Assembly: GCA_037389465.1 (NCBI GenBank) | Contig: JAZARR010000197.1 | Span: 2,838,501-2,902,500, forward strand | DNA length: 64,000 bases | Reading direction: 5' to 3' | Source: Baylisascaris procyonis | Lineage: Eukaryota; Nematoda; Chromadorea; Rhabditida; Ascarididae | Part shown: piece by piece, positions 20,417 to 34,029 of the stretch | Position numbering within the stretch: position 1 is the first letter of the stretch | Layout: each line of letters opens with the position of its first letter | Notes under the pieces: generated by a model | Database searches by the model: none | The model's input: the letters and a program-made list of their open reading frames with translations, nothing else | What the model was told of the DNA's origin: nothing | Translations under genes and position numbers: made by a program

Positions 20417-21156
20417 TAGGTTTGGCTAAGCTTAGGCTTATCCTAGGCTTAGGCTTACCCTGAAGCTGAAGCTGAGGCTTGGCTTAGGTATAGGCGTAGG
20501 TTTAGCTGAGGCTTTGGCCTAAGCTTGGTCTTAGCTTAAGCTCTACCTTTTGCTCGGGCCTACGTTCAGGCTTTTGCTTAGCTTAGGCCTAAGATCAGGG
20601 CTGAGGTCTAAGCTTGGTTCTAGTCTTGGCCTTTGGCTTCCTTCTAAGCTTGGTCTTACGCTTATGCTCTGGCTTAGGCTTAGGCTAATCTCAGGCCTAG
20701 GCTCAGGCTTGCTTTCAAGCCTAAGCTTGGGCTTTATCTTAGGCTTGGGCTCAGGCTGAGACTCAGGTTTAGGCTTGAGCTCAGGCCCGGCGTGAGCTTA
20801 GGCTTAGGCTTTGCCTCTGCTTAGACTTGGGATCAGGGCTGAGGCTAAGATTTGTCTTCGACTTAGGTTCTGGCTTTGGCTCAGGCCTACGCTAAGGCTT
20901 AGCCTTGGCTTAACTTTGGCTTTGGCTTAGGCTTAGGCATAGGTATGGCTTGGCCCGGGATGGTGCTTTGGCTCAATCTTAGGCTTATTGTTAGGGCTTG
21001 GGCTCACGCTTAGCCTTAGTTTTTAGGTTTCCTTAGGATTTGCTTACTTTCGCTGAGGCTGAGGTTTGGCCTTTGCTTGTCCTTAGTCCTAGGCTTATGC
21101 TCAGGCTCATGTTGAAGCTTAGGTTGGCTCAGGCGCACGGTTAGGATCAGACTTAC
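20417..21156 (+). repeat. Degenerate TTAGGC hexamer block (unit 3)
   Basis: Same length and variant order as unit 2. Confidence 0.85.
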
Positions 21157-23400
21157 AAAAAAAAAATTTTCCCAAATTTTCCCCTGGCATCTGTAAAAGT
21201 CTCTGACAATTGTGGCCATATTGAACCCCGGGGATCAGGTAAAAATATGAAAAAAATTTTTTGGCCAAAAATCGGCAATTTTGATACCAAACGATAGAAC
21301 TCATCGAGTTCTATCGTCGGACACCAGAATTGTCAATGTCAGACAACAAAAATTTTTTCTCAAATTTTCGCCTCGCATCTTTTCAAGTCTTATACTACTG
21401 TGGTCATATTGAACCCCGGGGATCAGGCAAAAATGTGAAAATAATTTTTTTGGCCAAAAATCGGCAATTTTGGTACCAAACGAACACCAGAATTGTCAAT
21501 GTCGAACAAAAAAATTTTTTCTCAAATTTTCCCCTGGCATCTGTTCAAGTCTTATACTACTGTGGTCATATTGAACCCCGGGGATCAGGCAAAAATGTGA
21601 AAATAATTTCTTTGGTCAAACGTCTACAATTTTGTTGCCAAACGATAGTACTCATCGAGTTCTATCGTCGGACACCAGAATTGTCAATGTCGAACAAAAA
21701 AATTTTTTCTCAAATTTTCCCCTGGCATCTGTTCAAGTCTTATACTACTGTGGTCATATTGAACCCCGGGGATCAGGCAAAAATGTGAAAATAATTTCTT
21801 TGGTCAAACGTCTACAATTTTGTTGCCAAACGATAGTACTCATCGAGTTCTATCGTCGGACACCAAAATTGTCAATGTCGGACAAAAAAATTTTTCTCAA
21901 ATTTTCCCCTGGCATCTGTTCAAGTCTTATGCAACTGTGGTCATATTGAACCCCGGGAATCAGGAGAAAATGTGAAAAAATTTTTTTTGGCCAAAAATCG
22001 GCGATTTTGGTAGCAAACGATAGAACTCATCGAGTTCTGTCGTCGGACACCAAAATTGTCAATGTCGGATAAAAAAATTTTTTCTCAAATTTTCGCCTGG
22101 CATCTGCTCAAGTATTATACAACTGTGGCCATATTGAACCCCGGGGATCAGGCAGAAATGTTTTAAAAAAATTTTTTTGGCCAAAAATCGGCAATTTTGG
22201 TACCAAACGAACACCAGAATTGTCAATGTCGGACAAAAAAATTTTTTCTCAAATTTTCCCCTGGCATCTGTTCAAGTCTTATACCACTGTGGTCATACTA
22301 AACCCCGGGGATCAGGCAAAAATGTGAAAATAATTTCTTTGGTCAAACGTCTACAATTTTGTTGCCAAACGATAGTACTCATCGAGTTCTATCGTCGGAC
22401 ACCAAAATTGTCAGTGTCGGACAAAAAAATTTTTCTCAAATTTTCCCCTGGCATCTGTTCAAGTCTTATGCAACTGTGGTCATATTGAACCCCGGGGATC
22501 AGGAGAAAATGTGAAAAAAATTTTTTTGGCCAAAAATCGGCAATTTTGGTACGAAACGATAGAACTCGTCGAGTTCTATCGTCGGACACCAGAATTGTCA
22601 ATATCGGACAAAAAAATTTTTTCTCAAATTTTCCCCTGGCATCTGTTCAAGTCTTATACTACTGTGGTCATATTGCACCCCGGGGATCAGGCAAAAATGT
22701 GTAAATAATTTCTTTGGTCAAACGTCTACAATTTTGTTGCCAAACGATAGTACTCATCGAGTTCTATCGTCGGACACCAAAATTGTCAATGTCGGACAAA
22801 AAAATTTTTTCTCAAATTTTCCCCTGGCATCTGTTCAAGTCTTATGCAACTGTGGTCATATTGAACCCCGGGGATCAGGAGAAAATGTGAAAAAAATTTT
22901 TTGGCCAAAAATCGGCAATTTTGGTACGAAACGATAGAACTCGTCGAGTTCTATCGTCGGACACCAGAATTGTCAATGTCGGACAAAAAAAATTTTTTCT
23001 CAAATTTTCCGCTGGCATCTGTTCAAGTCTTATGCAATTGTGATCATATTTAACCCTGGGGATCAGACAAAAATATGTAAAAAAATTTTTGGCCAAAAAT
23101 CGGCGATTTTGTAGCAAACGATAGCACACATCGAGTTCTATCGTCGGACACCAGAATTGTCAATGTCGGATAAAAAAATTTTTTCTCAAATTTTCCCCTG
23201 GCATCTGTTCAAGTGTTATGCTACTGTGGTCATATTGAACCCCGGGGATCAGGCAAAAATATGAAAATAATTTCTTTGGTCAAACATCTACAGTTTTGTT
23301 GCCAAACGATAGTACTCATCGAGTTCTATCGTCGGACACCAAAATTTTCAATGTCGGACAAAAAAATTTTTTCTGAAGTTTTCTCCTGGAATCTGTCCAA
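21157..23400 (+). repeat. Palindrome-rich satellite, 12 monomers (unit 3)
   Basis: Monomers near 21320, 21485, 21670, 21860, 22047, 22210, 22400, 22586, 22772, 22960, 23147 and 23335. Relative to unit 2, the GTCGAACAA monomer is duplicated (21485 and 21670), and two others are missing. Confidence 0.93.
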
Positions 23401-24293
23401 GGTTAGGAATCTCTTACGAGACGATCATACCGATGAAATCGAAAGCCGTGAGTTGTTGTCCTTTATTGCTGAGATCTCATAGATTTGAAGGTTCAATAGC
23501 ATAAGATTGAGGGGTAGCTTTAGGGTAATCGAAACGCGATAGTGTTGACGGGATCGACGTATAGTGCAGTGGTGTTGTTTCAATTCTTGGGGAAGTGAAC
23601 TGTTTAAACTTGCTTAGGGGTTGGGTTGAGGCATTGCCGTCGAGCTGAAGAGTCGACGTAGCGTTGATGCAGTCGGCCTATGGCGGAGCATTCATTGCCT
23701 TAAATCTTGGCAGAATTAGCGCTTGGAAGTATCGTGAGAGGTCGGGGGTCAAAAGGTCGATGTTTAGCGCTATACTTGATTAGACGCTATAGCGTTGATG
23801 GGACTGACCTATACCTCGGTACGGCTGCCATGGTTCTTGACAGTGGTTGCAAAATTTTAATGGTTCATTGCATCTTTTGGAGCATTATTTTTGGTATGTT
23901 CCGATATTTCACTGGTCATTGCTTTTACTACAGAATCTTTTTTGCCATTCGCCGCCTCGTCATCTCCCTTAACCCTTCTATTTTGTTTGCACATCCGCGA
24001 GACACAAGGGCGATAGTTCCTGCAGAACTCTTTCCGGCAAACTTCGTGCATCGGGTCACTTCGCGCATTTCCACCTACTTCAGGAATTTATATACTAGCT
24101 GCTATCGAAATTTGTACTTGTTCAACAGTAGCACCACGTAACGTGAGTCCTGTGCAATTATATATCTGTAAATAATTCATGTTCATCGCCACAATGACAT
24201 GTCCTCTACTTTGCTAAAAAATCAGCTATGATTCCAGGTCGCCTTCGTTACGTGCGATAGGTTCCGGAGCCCCATTAAATCAATATTTTTCAG

Positions 24294-24500
24294 TTTCAGT
24301 CGTTCGAATCACTATCAGGTGATTCGTATCTCAATAGCCTAGACGAGGCGATCAATCAAAAGGCATCGATTATTCACGCCGCATCAAAGAAAGGGGGAAT
24401 GACGTCGAGAACAGAACCCACGATAACGACCACTGCTAGGCCATCGGCAATGCCCAACGAGACCAGTTCACCACACGATGAAACCTCCCTCAAGCAATAG
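24294..24500 (+). CDS. Candidate terminal exon (unit 3)
   Basis: Same sequence as unit 2; acceptor and stop intact. Confidence 0.33.
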   Translation, partial: FQSFESLSGDSYLNSLDEAINQKASIIHAASKKGGMTSRTEPTITTTARPSAMPNETSSPHDETSLKQ

Positions 24501-24784
24501 TTTGTCCTCTTCAAAGCATTTCTTGTAAGGTCATCTGCTGCGGTTCTACAATGATCTAGTGCAGCGATCACCGATCGTATTGATTCAACAGTCATTAACG
24601 ATCGGTGGTCATTGATCATCTAGATTGTTTGTCATCGAATTTTCCGAGCGGTCGTCATATTGACCACTTTTTTATGGCTATCAACCAGCAGCACTACCGT
24701 GACAGATGGCTATAAACTTGTAATTTTAATAGTATATTTGAAATTATGTGAGACGTTGAAGTGATTTGTGTTTCTCTTTAACAG

Positions 24785-24930
24785 CTGAAAAGATTGTAGG
24801 ATTTTCCTTGAAGGGCGGAGTTTTGTTGCCATTGCTCGTCATTGATCTTCCTAGCCATTTTCTGTCCCTTCAGGAAATGGGTGCGGAAGATGTCCATGCG
24901 GAGATTACCCATAAATTCTTGATGTTTTGA
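24785..24930 (+). CDS. Candidate terminal exon (unit 3)
   Basis: Same as unit 2. Confidence 0.26.
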
Positions 24931-26356
24931 AGAGATTTATTGAAATTTAATATTTTTTTGTAATTGTTAGCTTCTCATTCGGGTGTTTATTGGGATTTAT
25001 CTCGTGCTTTCTCTAATTGCACTTTTAGATTTATCAGTGTTTTTGAAAATGGATTAATCTAAAATGTGCATTTTGTGTTTTTTATGAATTATTTCTATTG
25101 TTTTGTGCTCTCCTTTTTTCTCTTTTCTTCAATATCAGTAATTTCAAAATTTCATTTTTATTTCGAAATAATTCCCTTATAGTTTAAAATATGTATTTGG
25201 TAAGAAAGAATATAATCGGGAGAATATTTGTTTACCATTCAGCTGTAACCCTACTTGACCGTGAGAAGGATCAGCCACGCAATCCAATTTTGTGTTTTGT
25301 GGTTAATCTTTATCGCTAAGATTTTATTACCCTGTTCTGGGCAATTTGGTTTTATTATACAACTCTGGGCAATTTGTTTTTTATTCACGATTCTGCGCAA
25401 TTTGTTAGGCACTCTTGCATAGAGACGATGTCATTGCGGTGGCGAACCGCGAACAGAGCTGGTGTTTTCGAACAATTGTGTATTTATATGATGTTGCTTG
25501 GTTCAAGAGTCTTTTTCTTTGAGGAGGGGGGAATGCTAAAATAGATATAAACTTTTTAGGGTAATTGGATGAATAGGTAGAAAAACAAGTAGGCTACGCT
25601 TAAATTATTCGATCTTAAATTTGAAAATAATCATGTTGCATTGAGGTTCTTAAAAAGAAATCTATTTTAATAGTGATGTTAGAGGGGAAGTCGGTGTTTT
25701 TAATTTCATCATCTAAACCAGTCGAAGAAATCACCTTTCAAAATGTTCTCTTTTCGTTCAAATCACTTCATTCATTTCATTAGAAACCCCCTTATCGTAT
25801 CGTATTTTATAAGAAGGAACACTGAAAACGGGACGATTAGCACTGATCGATATTTTTCTTGTTTTAAAAAGCGTGATCTCAATAGATTTAGATGGTGGTT
25901 AATCGTAGAGGAGTAATTTGCGTTGAATGGCTGTTGAAAATCGTTCTGTGATCTATCGTTGATTTGTATATAAAGCGTGTTTTAATTGTCGTGAGAATTT
26001 TATTAGATTATTATTTATTTTAATATTTCGGTGATTGTTGCATATAAGGCTATTTATTAGCTTCATAATCGAATATTATAATTTCAATAGCCAATAAATG
26101 TGATTATTATTTTTTCTATGTTTAGTGATTTATAAAAGAAAAAATGGTCGTACAATTTCCAATCCTGAAATTACCTTTTTGTGGCCTTCAGTTATTTCCA
26201 TGTAAATTGATTTTTATCTACTTTTTTTAAATATAATTTTCTTTGTTTGTAAAATTTATACTGCATATTTGTTAAATGTTTACAATTTTTATTAGTAAAC
26301 TTCGATACATTCGATTGGTTTATTTCACATTTGAATAGACGATAACACATTTTTAA

Positions 26357-26636
26357 AAAACATTTGGCACATTTGCAAAGAAGTTGGGCATACTCGCTGC
26401 GAGTAGCGAACCGAGCTGCGTTATACGTATTAGTGTGAGCAATACTACCGTTGTCGGCGCTTTGCAACCGTACAGTAGTGAGTGGGTCATCGAAGGCCAA
26501 TTAATTCAGTGATGTTTCGATACCAACAAGTTAGGAGTCTGGAGCGACTCTGCAAGTGTGCTGGGAATCTCGTGCATATCCAGTTCGCTGCTCCCAGTGA
26601 GCATGCCCAGTTTCTCTGCAATTATACCACTTTTTT
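26357..26636. repeat. Inverted pair of 57-base elements (unit 3)
   Basis: Same version as unit 2. Confidence 0.5.
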
Positions 26637-28052
26637 TTTTCACAGCATTGCAAGGACAGAGTTTTTAATTACTCCGATAGTTATGTTCGGTTTTCTGGAT
26701 TACTAATTATGAATGTTGAGTTTTTTTTTGTAAATTTTATAGGTTACTTTGATTCTATTTTTTGCTTTATTTACTTTTGCGACACCCACATCCACTGGAA
26801 GTATATATGAAAGTAGGAAGTATGATCTCACGTATTGTAGCTCGAGGTGTGTGTCCGAGCTCATAAAAGTGTTTTAATGCAAGTTCAATAACTTGTTGCG
26901 CTAACATGAATCCGATCTACATATCCGGGTATTGATCATTTAGTGATACGTGGTAGATTTAGATCGTTTTGTGAAATCGTTTCAAAATTGTTTGGAGATT
27001 CGACGTGGTTGTCGAGAGCGCGATGGCCTCAGTTTGGCACCTTCATATTATTTCTTGTTCATCAATGAAAGCAATCCATTAAAGCCCTTTTTGTTATTCA
27101 TAAGGGGAAAACAAATGCCTTGAGGGTACATTTGACGACCGTAATCACGATCTAGGGTTTATGTCTTTTTTGCCTATTCATTTGTATCACTGTTTGACCG
27201 TAACATATAAAAGCCATATATTTCTGCTAGTTATTTTCTGTTCTCGGCAGAGGAGGGTGGCTTGCGGTTGGGGAATTCTGCTGTTTGATTTCTTCAGGTG
27301 TCGTCTGGATAAGTTATGTGTACCTGTTTGCATAACTCATCGAGAAACATAGAGAAAGGTGGCACTTGAGCTAATCCCGGGCATAACTAAGACCTGACAT
27401 ATAACTAATGACATAACTAAGACAACAATCATAGAAATTTCTTCATCTTCAAATATCTTGTAGGAACGCACTGCGGTGGACTTATTATGAGAGGGCTTAG
27501 AAAGGATCACCTATTTCTCACGACTAATGCTGGGGGATTTATAATCTTGCTCTATGCTTCCAAGGATACACAAGAAAGCGCACAATTTTTGGATTTTCGC
27601 CAGCAGGGCGGATAGAGATTTGGGTATATTATATATGTGATGAGTGAACTCCCTTTCGGTAAGGCTGGAGGTCACATCTCTCCTTCCCTCCCTCTTTCCC
27701 CCCCCCTCCCTCCTTCAGCAGACCCACCTCCCTACCTTTCTCACGCATTCATACTCACTTGCATACCGTAGGATTTCTCGTTAGGCTGGGACTCCTATTT
27801 GTTGCCAGTCTGCCGTTGTTTTTGTTTCAAGGTATGAGGGTAGGTTGTGATCCTTTAACTGCCCCTCCCTATCTTCCATCCATATTTTTTTCGTTAGCGC
27901 TTATCCACGGACAACTAGGCAGAATGAATACCGTAGTTGTATTCCTTTAATTTCAGAACTAAAATTTATTGCTAACGTGCTGTGTGCGTTCATAAATACT
28001 CGTTTTTTGTGGATTATACTGACCGATTACAGGTGATTGTGCAAGTAAACAT

Positions 28053-28414
28053 AGTCTTGTCATCCTGTTATCAGTGTTTCTCATCTCTTCTTACTTAGGC
28101 GGAAAAGTTGGTGGGTTTGGGGAGGGGGAGGGAAAGTATTGTCATCCTGTTATCAGTAATTCTTATCTCTTCTTACTTAGGCGGAAAAGTTGGTGGGTGG
28201 GGGAGGGGGGAGGGAAAGTATTGTCATCCTGTTATCAGTAATTCTTATCTCTTCTTACGTAGGGGCAAAAGTTGGTGGGTGGAGGAGGGGGAGGGAAAGT
28301 ATTGTCATCCTGTTATCAGTAATTCTTATCTCTTCTTACGTAGGGGCAAAAGTTGGTGGGTGGGAGGGGGAGGGGCAGTCTTGTCATCCTGTTATCAGTG
28401 TTTCTCATCTCTTC
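28053..28414 (+). repeat. G-rich minisatellite, 4 monomers
   Basis: G clusters at about 28107, 28189, 28271 and 28352. Compared with unit 3, the second and third monomers are missing and the flanks join exactly in register, as expected for unequal exchange or slippage between monomers. Confidence 0.93.
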
Positions 28415-29206
28415 TTTCTTCATTCGCACGCTATTTTCGAATAAATTCTTGCACGAATATTTCTGATAGCTATAAAAGCACCACAAAATTTCGTTTGCTA
28501 ATTTTGCTCATGTTATTTGATTTATGCGGATATGCTGTTAAAAAATGATATTTCGATTCAGTGATTGGCGTGGTCAAACTTTACGTGATGCAAATGCTGT
28601 GAATACCTATGCATTCATAACTCTTGTTGCATTTCTCGATATCAACCCCTCTCCCAATCTCTTCTCACTCTCTCACTCTGCATGATTTTCAATTTGATGT
28701 ATGCTGAGCGGTTAAATTTTTAGTTGTAGAATAAAATGAAATATCGGTTTACGTGTTCAGCAGGATTAATTTTCTCTAAAAGTTTATAGCTCTTCCCGAT
28801 ATAGGGTCTCCCCGTTGAATCAGGAACATTTTACCCTTCCCCCTCCCCCCTCTTCCCCATTGGGGAACACCACATGTTCCCATTGTAATTCATGTGAGAC
28901 ATCAATTCGTCTGTTGATTTCTAGACATGCTGCAAAGTCATGCAACTAATAGCACCATTAACACTTGGGTGAGGTAAGCATTCGGATCTCGATTAGATGA
29001 CTACGACGAAAAGTCTACGATATCGAAAACCCTTGGTTCATGGGTTAGGCCAAGAAGTCATCGGATCACCCCGAGTCTCTGGCCGCAGATCCGAAGATAT
29101 ATGTTTTTAAAATTCTTGTTCCACTGTTGTTGCTTATTCGATTCGCTAACTAAGAACTCGTCTATATGTTGTGCTGTCGTTCTTTTCACTCATCAAACTA
29201 TTTAAG

Positions 29207-29367
29207 GTGTGCCTCGCGGCATTTCCACATGCTACCCGATGTGGACGTTTCGTGCTTTGCTCTGCTGCAAAGCCTCGAGCTTCCATCCAGCTGTGCGTTT
29301 CTGCATTCCATCCGGGAACGGTGTTTCTATGGTCTCAATGCAAGAGCGTCTAATGGCCATCTGAAAC
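29207..29367 (+). CDS. Candidate internal exon (unit 4)
   Basis: Identical copy; splice-like borders intact. Confidence 0.28.
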
Positions 29368-29510
29368 GTAAGTGCTATGAATTCTGTTGAATGTTAGGAG
29401 ACTATTTTTCTTATGCATAGAACTTTCATGGAAGCAGCCGTTTAATGGTATCGAACTATGGAATTGTTTACGCTTTCTGTTGTTTTAAGAAATTTTTCGA
29501 TGAAATGTGG

Positions 29511-30250
29511 TAGGTTTGGCTAAGCTTAGGCTTATCCTAGGCTTAGGCTTACCCTGAAGCTGAAGCTGAGGCTTGGCTTAGGTATAGGCGTAGGTTTAGC
29601 TGAGGCTTTGGCCTAAGCTTGGTCTTAGCTTAAGCTCTACCTTTTGCTCGGGCCTACGTTCAGGCTTTTGCTTAGCTTAGGCCTAAGATCAGGGCTGAGG
29701 TCTAAGCTTGGTTCTAGTCTTGGCCTTTGGCTTCCTTCTAAGCTTGGTCTTACGCTTATGCTCTGGCTTAGGCTTAGGCTAATCTCAGGCCTAGGCTCAG
29801 GCTTGCTTTCAAGCCTAAGCTTGGGCTTTATCTTAGGCTTGGGCTCAGGCTGAGACTCAGGTTTAGGCTTGAGCTCAGGCCCGGCGTGAGCTTAGGCTTA
29901 GGCTTTGCCTCTGCTTAGACTTGGGATCAGGGCTGAGGCTAAGATTTGTCTTCGACTTAGGTTCTGGCTTTGGCTCAGGCCTACGCTAAGGCTTAGCCTT
30001 GGCTTAACTTTGGCTTTGGCTTAGGCTTAGGCATAGGTATGGCTTGGCCCGGGATGGTGCTTTGGCTCAATCTTAGGCTTATTGTTAGGGCTTGGGCTCA
30101 CGCTTAGCCTTAGTTTTTAGGTTTCCTTAGGATTTGCTTACTTTCGCTGAGGCTGAGGTTTGGCCTTTGCTTGTCCTTAGTCCTAGGCTTATGCTCAGGC
30201 TCATGTTGAAGCTTAGGTTGGCTCAGGCGCACGGTTAGGATCAGACTTAC
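29511..30250 (+). repeat. Degenerate TTAGGC hexamer block (unit 4)
   Basis: Same length and variant order as unit 2. Confidence 0.85.
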
Positions 30251-32500
30251 AAAAAAAAAATTTTCCCAAATTTTCCCCTGGCATCTGTAAAAGTCTCTGA
30301 CAATTGTGGCCATATTGAACCCCGGGGATCAGGTAAAAATATGAAAAAAATTTTTTGGCCAAAAATCGGCAATTTTGATACCAAACGATAGAACTCATCG
30401 AGTTCTATCGTCGGACACCAGAATTGTCAATGTCAGACAACAAAAATTTTTTCTCAAATTTTCGCCTCGCATCTTTTCAAGTCTTATACTACTGTGGTCA
30501 TATTGAACCCCGGGGATCAGGCAAAAATGTGAAAATAATTTTTTTGGCCAAAAATCGGCAATTTTGGTACCAAACGAACACCAGAATTGTCAATGTCGAA
30601 CAAAAAAATTTTTTCTCAAATTTTCCCCTGGCATCTGTTCAAGTCTTATACTACTGTGGTCATATTGAACCCCGGGGATCAGGCAAAAATGTGAAAATAA
30701 TTTCTTTGGTCAAACGTCTACAATTTTGTTGCCAAACGATAGTACTCATCGAGTTCTATCGTCGGACACCAGAATTGTCAATGTCGAACAAAAAAATTTT
30801 TTCTCAAATTTTCCCCTGGCATCTGTTCAAGTCTTATACTACTGTGGTCATATTGAACCCCGGGGATCAGGCAAAAATGTGAAAATAATTTCTTTGGTCA
30901 AACGTCTACAATTTTGTTGCCAAACGATAGTACTCATCGAGTTCTATCGTCGGACACCAAAATTGTCAATGTCGGACAAAAAAATTTTTTCTCAAATTTT
31001 CCCCTGGCATCTGTTCAAGTCTTATGCAACTGTGGTCATATTGAACCCCGGGAATCAGGAGAAAATGTGAAAAAATTTTTTTTGGCCAAAAATCGGCGAT
31101 TTTGGTAGCAAACGATAGAACTCATCGAGTTCTGTCGTCGGACACCAAAATTGTCAATGTCGGATAAAAAAATTTTTTCTCAAATTTTCGCCTGGCATCT
31201 GCTCAAGTATTATACAACTGTGGCCATATTGAACCCCGGGGATCAGGCAGAAATGTTTTAAAAAAATTTTTTTGGCCAAAAATCGGCAATTTTGGTACCA
31301 AACGAACACCAGAATTGTCAATGTCGGACAAAAAAATTTTTTCTCAAATTTTCCCCTGGCATCTGTTCAAGTCTTATACCACTGTGGTCATACTAAACCC
31401 CGGGGATCAGGCAAAAATGTGAAAATAATTTCTTTGGTCAAACGTCTACAATTTTGTTGCCAAACGATAGTACTCATCGAGTTCTATCGTCGGACACCAA
31501 AATTGTCAGTGTCGGACAAAAAAATTTTTTCTCAAATTTTCCCCTGGCATCTGTTCAAGTCTTATGCAACTGTGGTCATATTGAACCCCGGGGATCAGGA
31601 GAAAATGTGAAAAAAATTTTTTTGGCCAAAAATCGGCAATTTTGGTACGAAACGATAGAACTCGTCGAGTTCTATCGTCGGACACCAGAATTGTCAATAT
31701 CGGACAAAAAAAATTTTTTCTCAAATTTTCCCCTGGCATCTGTTCAAGTCTTATACTACTGTGGTCATATTGCACCCCGGGGATCAGGCAAAAATGTGTA
31801 AATAATTTCTTTGGTCAAACGTCTACAATTTTGTTGCCAAACGATAGTACTCATCGAGTTCTATCGTCGGACACCAAAATTGTCAATGTCGGACAAAAAA
31901 ATTTTTTCTCAAATTTTCCCCTGGCATCTGTTCAAGTCTTATGCAACTGTGGTCATATTGAACCCCGGGGATCAGGAGAAAATGTGAAAAAAATTTTTTT
32001 GGCCAAAAATCGGCAATTTTGGTACGAAACGATAGAACTCGTCGAGTTCTATCGTCGGACACCAGAATTGTCAATGTCGGACAAAAAAAATTTTTTCTCA
32101 AATTTTCCGCTGGCATCTGTTCAAGTCTTATGCAATTGTGATCATATTTAACCCTGGGGATCAGACAAAAATATGTAAAAAAATTTTTGGCCAAAAATCG
32201 GCGATTTTGTAGCAAACGATAGCACACATCGAGTTCTATCGTCGGACACCAGAATTGTCAATGTCGGATAAAAAAATTTTTTTCTCAAATTTTCCCCTGG
32301 CATCTGTTCAAGTGTTATGCTACTGTGGTCATATTGAACCCCGGGGATCAGGCAAAAATATGAAAATAATTTCTTTGGTCAAACATCTACAGTTTTGTTG
32401 CCAAACGATAGTACTCATCGAGTTCTATCGTCGGACACCAAAATTTTCAATGTCGGACAAAAAAATTTTTTCTGAAGTTTTCTCCTGGAATCTGTCCAAG
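30251..32500 (+). repeat. Palindrome-rich satellite, 12 monomers (unit 4)
   Basis: Same monomer order as unit 3; the differences seen are mostly in A-run and T-run lengths. Confidence 0.93.
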
Positions 32501-33392
32501 GTTAGGAATCTCTTACGAGACGATCATACCGATGAAATCGAAAGCCGTGAGTTGTTGTCCTTTATTGCTGAGATCTCATAGATTTGAAGGTTCAATAGCA
32601 TAAGATTGAGGGGTAGCTTTAGGGTAATCGAAACGCGATAGTGTTGACGGGATCGACGTATAGTGCAGTGGTGTTGTTTCAATTCTTGGGGAAGTGAACT
32701 GTTTAAACTTGCTTAGGGGTTGGGTTGAGGCATTGCCGTCGAGCTGAAGAGTCGACGTAGCGTTGATGCAGTCGGCCTATGGCGGAGCATTCATTGCCTT
32801 AAATCTTGGCAGAATTAGCGCTTGGAAGTATCGTGAGAGGTCGGGGGTCAAAAGGTCGATGTTTAGCGCTATACTTGATTAGACGCTATAGCGTTGATGG
32901 GACTGACCTATACCTCGGTACGGCTGCCATGGTTCTTGACAGTGGTTGCAAAATTTTAATGGTTCATTGCATCTTTTGGAGCATTATTTTTGGTATGTTC
33001 CGATATTTCACTGGTCATTGCTTTTACTACAGAATCTTTTTTGCCATTCGCCGCCTCGTCATCTCCCTTAACCCTTCTATTTTGTTTGCACATCCGCGAG
33101 ACACAAGGGCGATAGTTCCTGCAGAACTCTTTCCGGCAAACTTCGTGCATCGGGTCACTTCGCGCATTTCCACCTACTTCAGGAATTTATATACTAGCTG
33201 CTATCGAAATTTGTACTTGTTCAACAGTAGCACCACGTAACGTGAGTCCTGTGCAATTATATATCTGTAAATAATTCATGTTCATCGCCACAATGACATG
33301 TCCTCTACTTTGCTAAAAAATCAGCTATGATTCCAGGTCGCCTTCGTTACGTGCGATAGGTTCCGGAGCCCCATTAAATCAATATTTTTCAG

Positions 33393-33599
33393 TTTCAGTC
33401 GTTCGAATCACTATCAGGTGATTCGTATCTCAATAGCCTAGACGAGGCGATCAATCAAAAGGCATCGATTATTCACGCCGCATCAAAGAAAGGGGGAATG
33501 ACGTCGAGAACAGAACCCACGATAACGACCACTGCTAGGCCATCGGCAATGCCCAACGAGACCAGTTCACCACACGATGAAACCTCCCTCAAGCAATAG
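33393..33599 (+). CDS. Candidate terminal exon (unit 4)
   Basis: Same sequence as unit 2; acceptor and stop intact. Confidence 0.33.
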   Translation, partial: FQSFESLSGDSYLNSLDEAINQKASIIHAASKKGGMTSRTEPTITTTARPSAMPNETSSPHDETSLKQ

Positions 33600-33883
33600 T
33601 TTGTCCTCTTCAAAGCATTTCTTGTAAGGTCATCTGCTGCGGTTCTACAATGATCTAGTGCAGCGATCACCGATCGTATTGATTCAACAGTCATTAACGA
33701 TCGGTGGTCATTGATCATCTAGATTGTTTGTCATCGAATTTTCCGAGCGGTCGTCATATTGACCACTTTTTTATGGCTATCAACCAGCAGCACTACCGTG
33801 ACAGATGGCTATAAACTTGTAATTTTAATAGTATATTTGAAATTATGTGAGACGTTGAAGTGATTTGTGTTTCTCTTTAACAG

Positions 33884-34029
33884 CTGAAAAGATTGTAGGA
33901 TTTTCCTTGAAGGGCGGAGTTTTGTTGCCATTGCTCGTCATTGATCTTCCTAGCCATTTTCTGTCCCTTCAGGAAATGGGTGCGGAAGATGTCCATGCGG
34001 AGATTACCCATAAATTCTTGATGTTTTGA
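33884..34029 (+). CDS. Candidate terminal exon (unit 4)
   Basis: Same as unit 2. Confidence 0.26.

Larger units (their letters stand above)
18799..28052 (+). repeat. Composite tandem unit 3
   Basis: 9254 bases. Blocks: minisatellite 18799-19321, leader 19322-20416, hexamers 20417-21156, satellite 21157-23400, spacer 23401-24293, candidate exon 24294-24500, candidate exon 24785-24930, AT-rich 24931-26356, inverted pair 26357-26636, tail 26637-28052. From the spacer onward it follows unit 2 at a constant offset of 9255 bases, with very few differences. Confidence 0.95.
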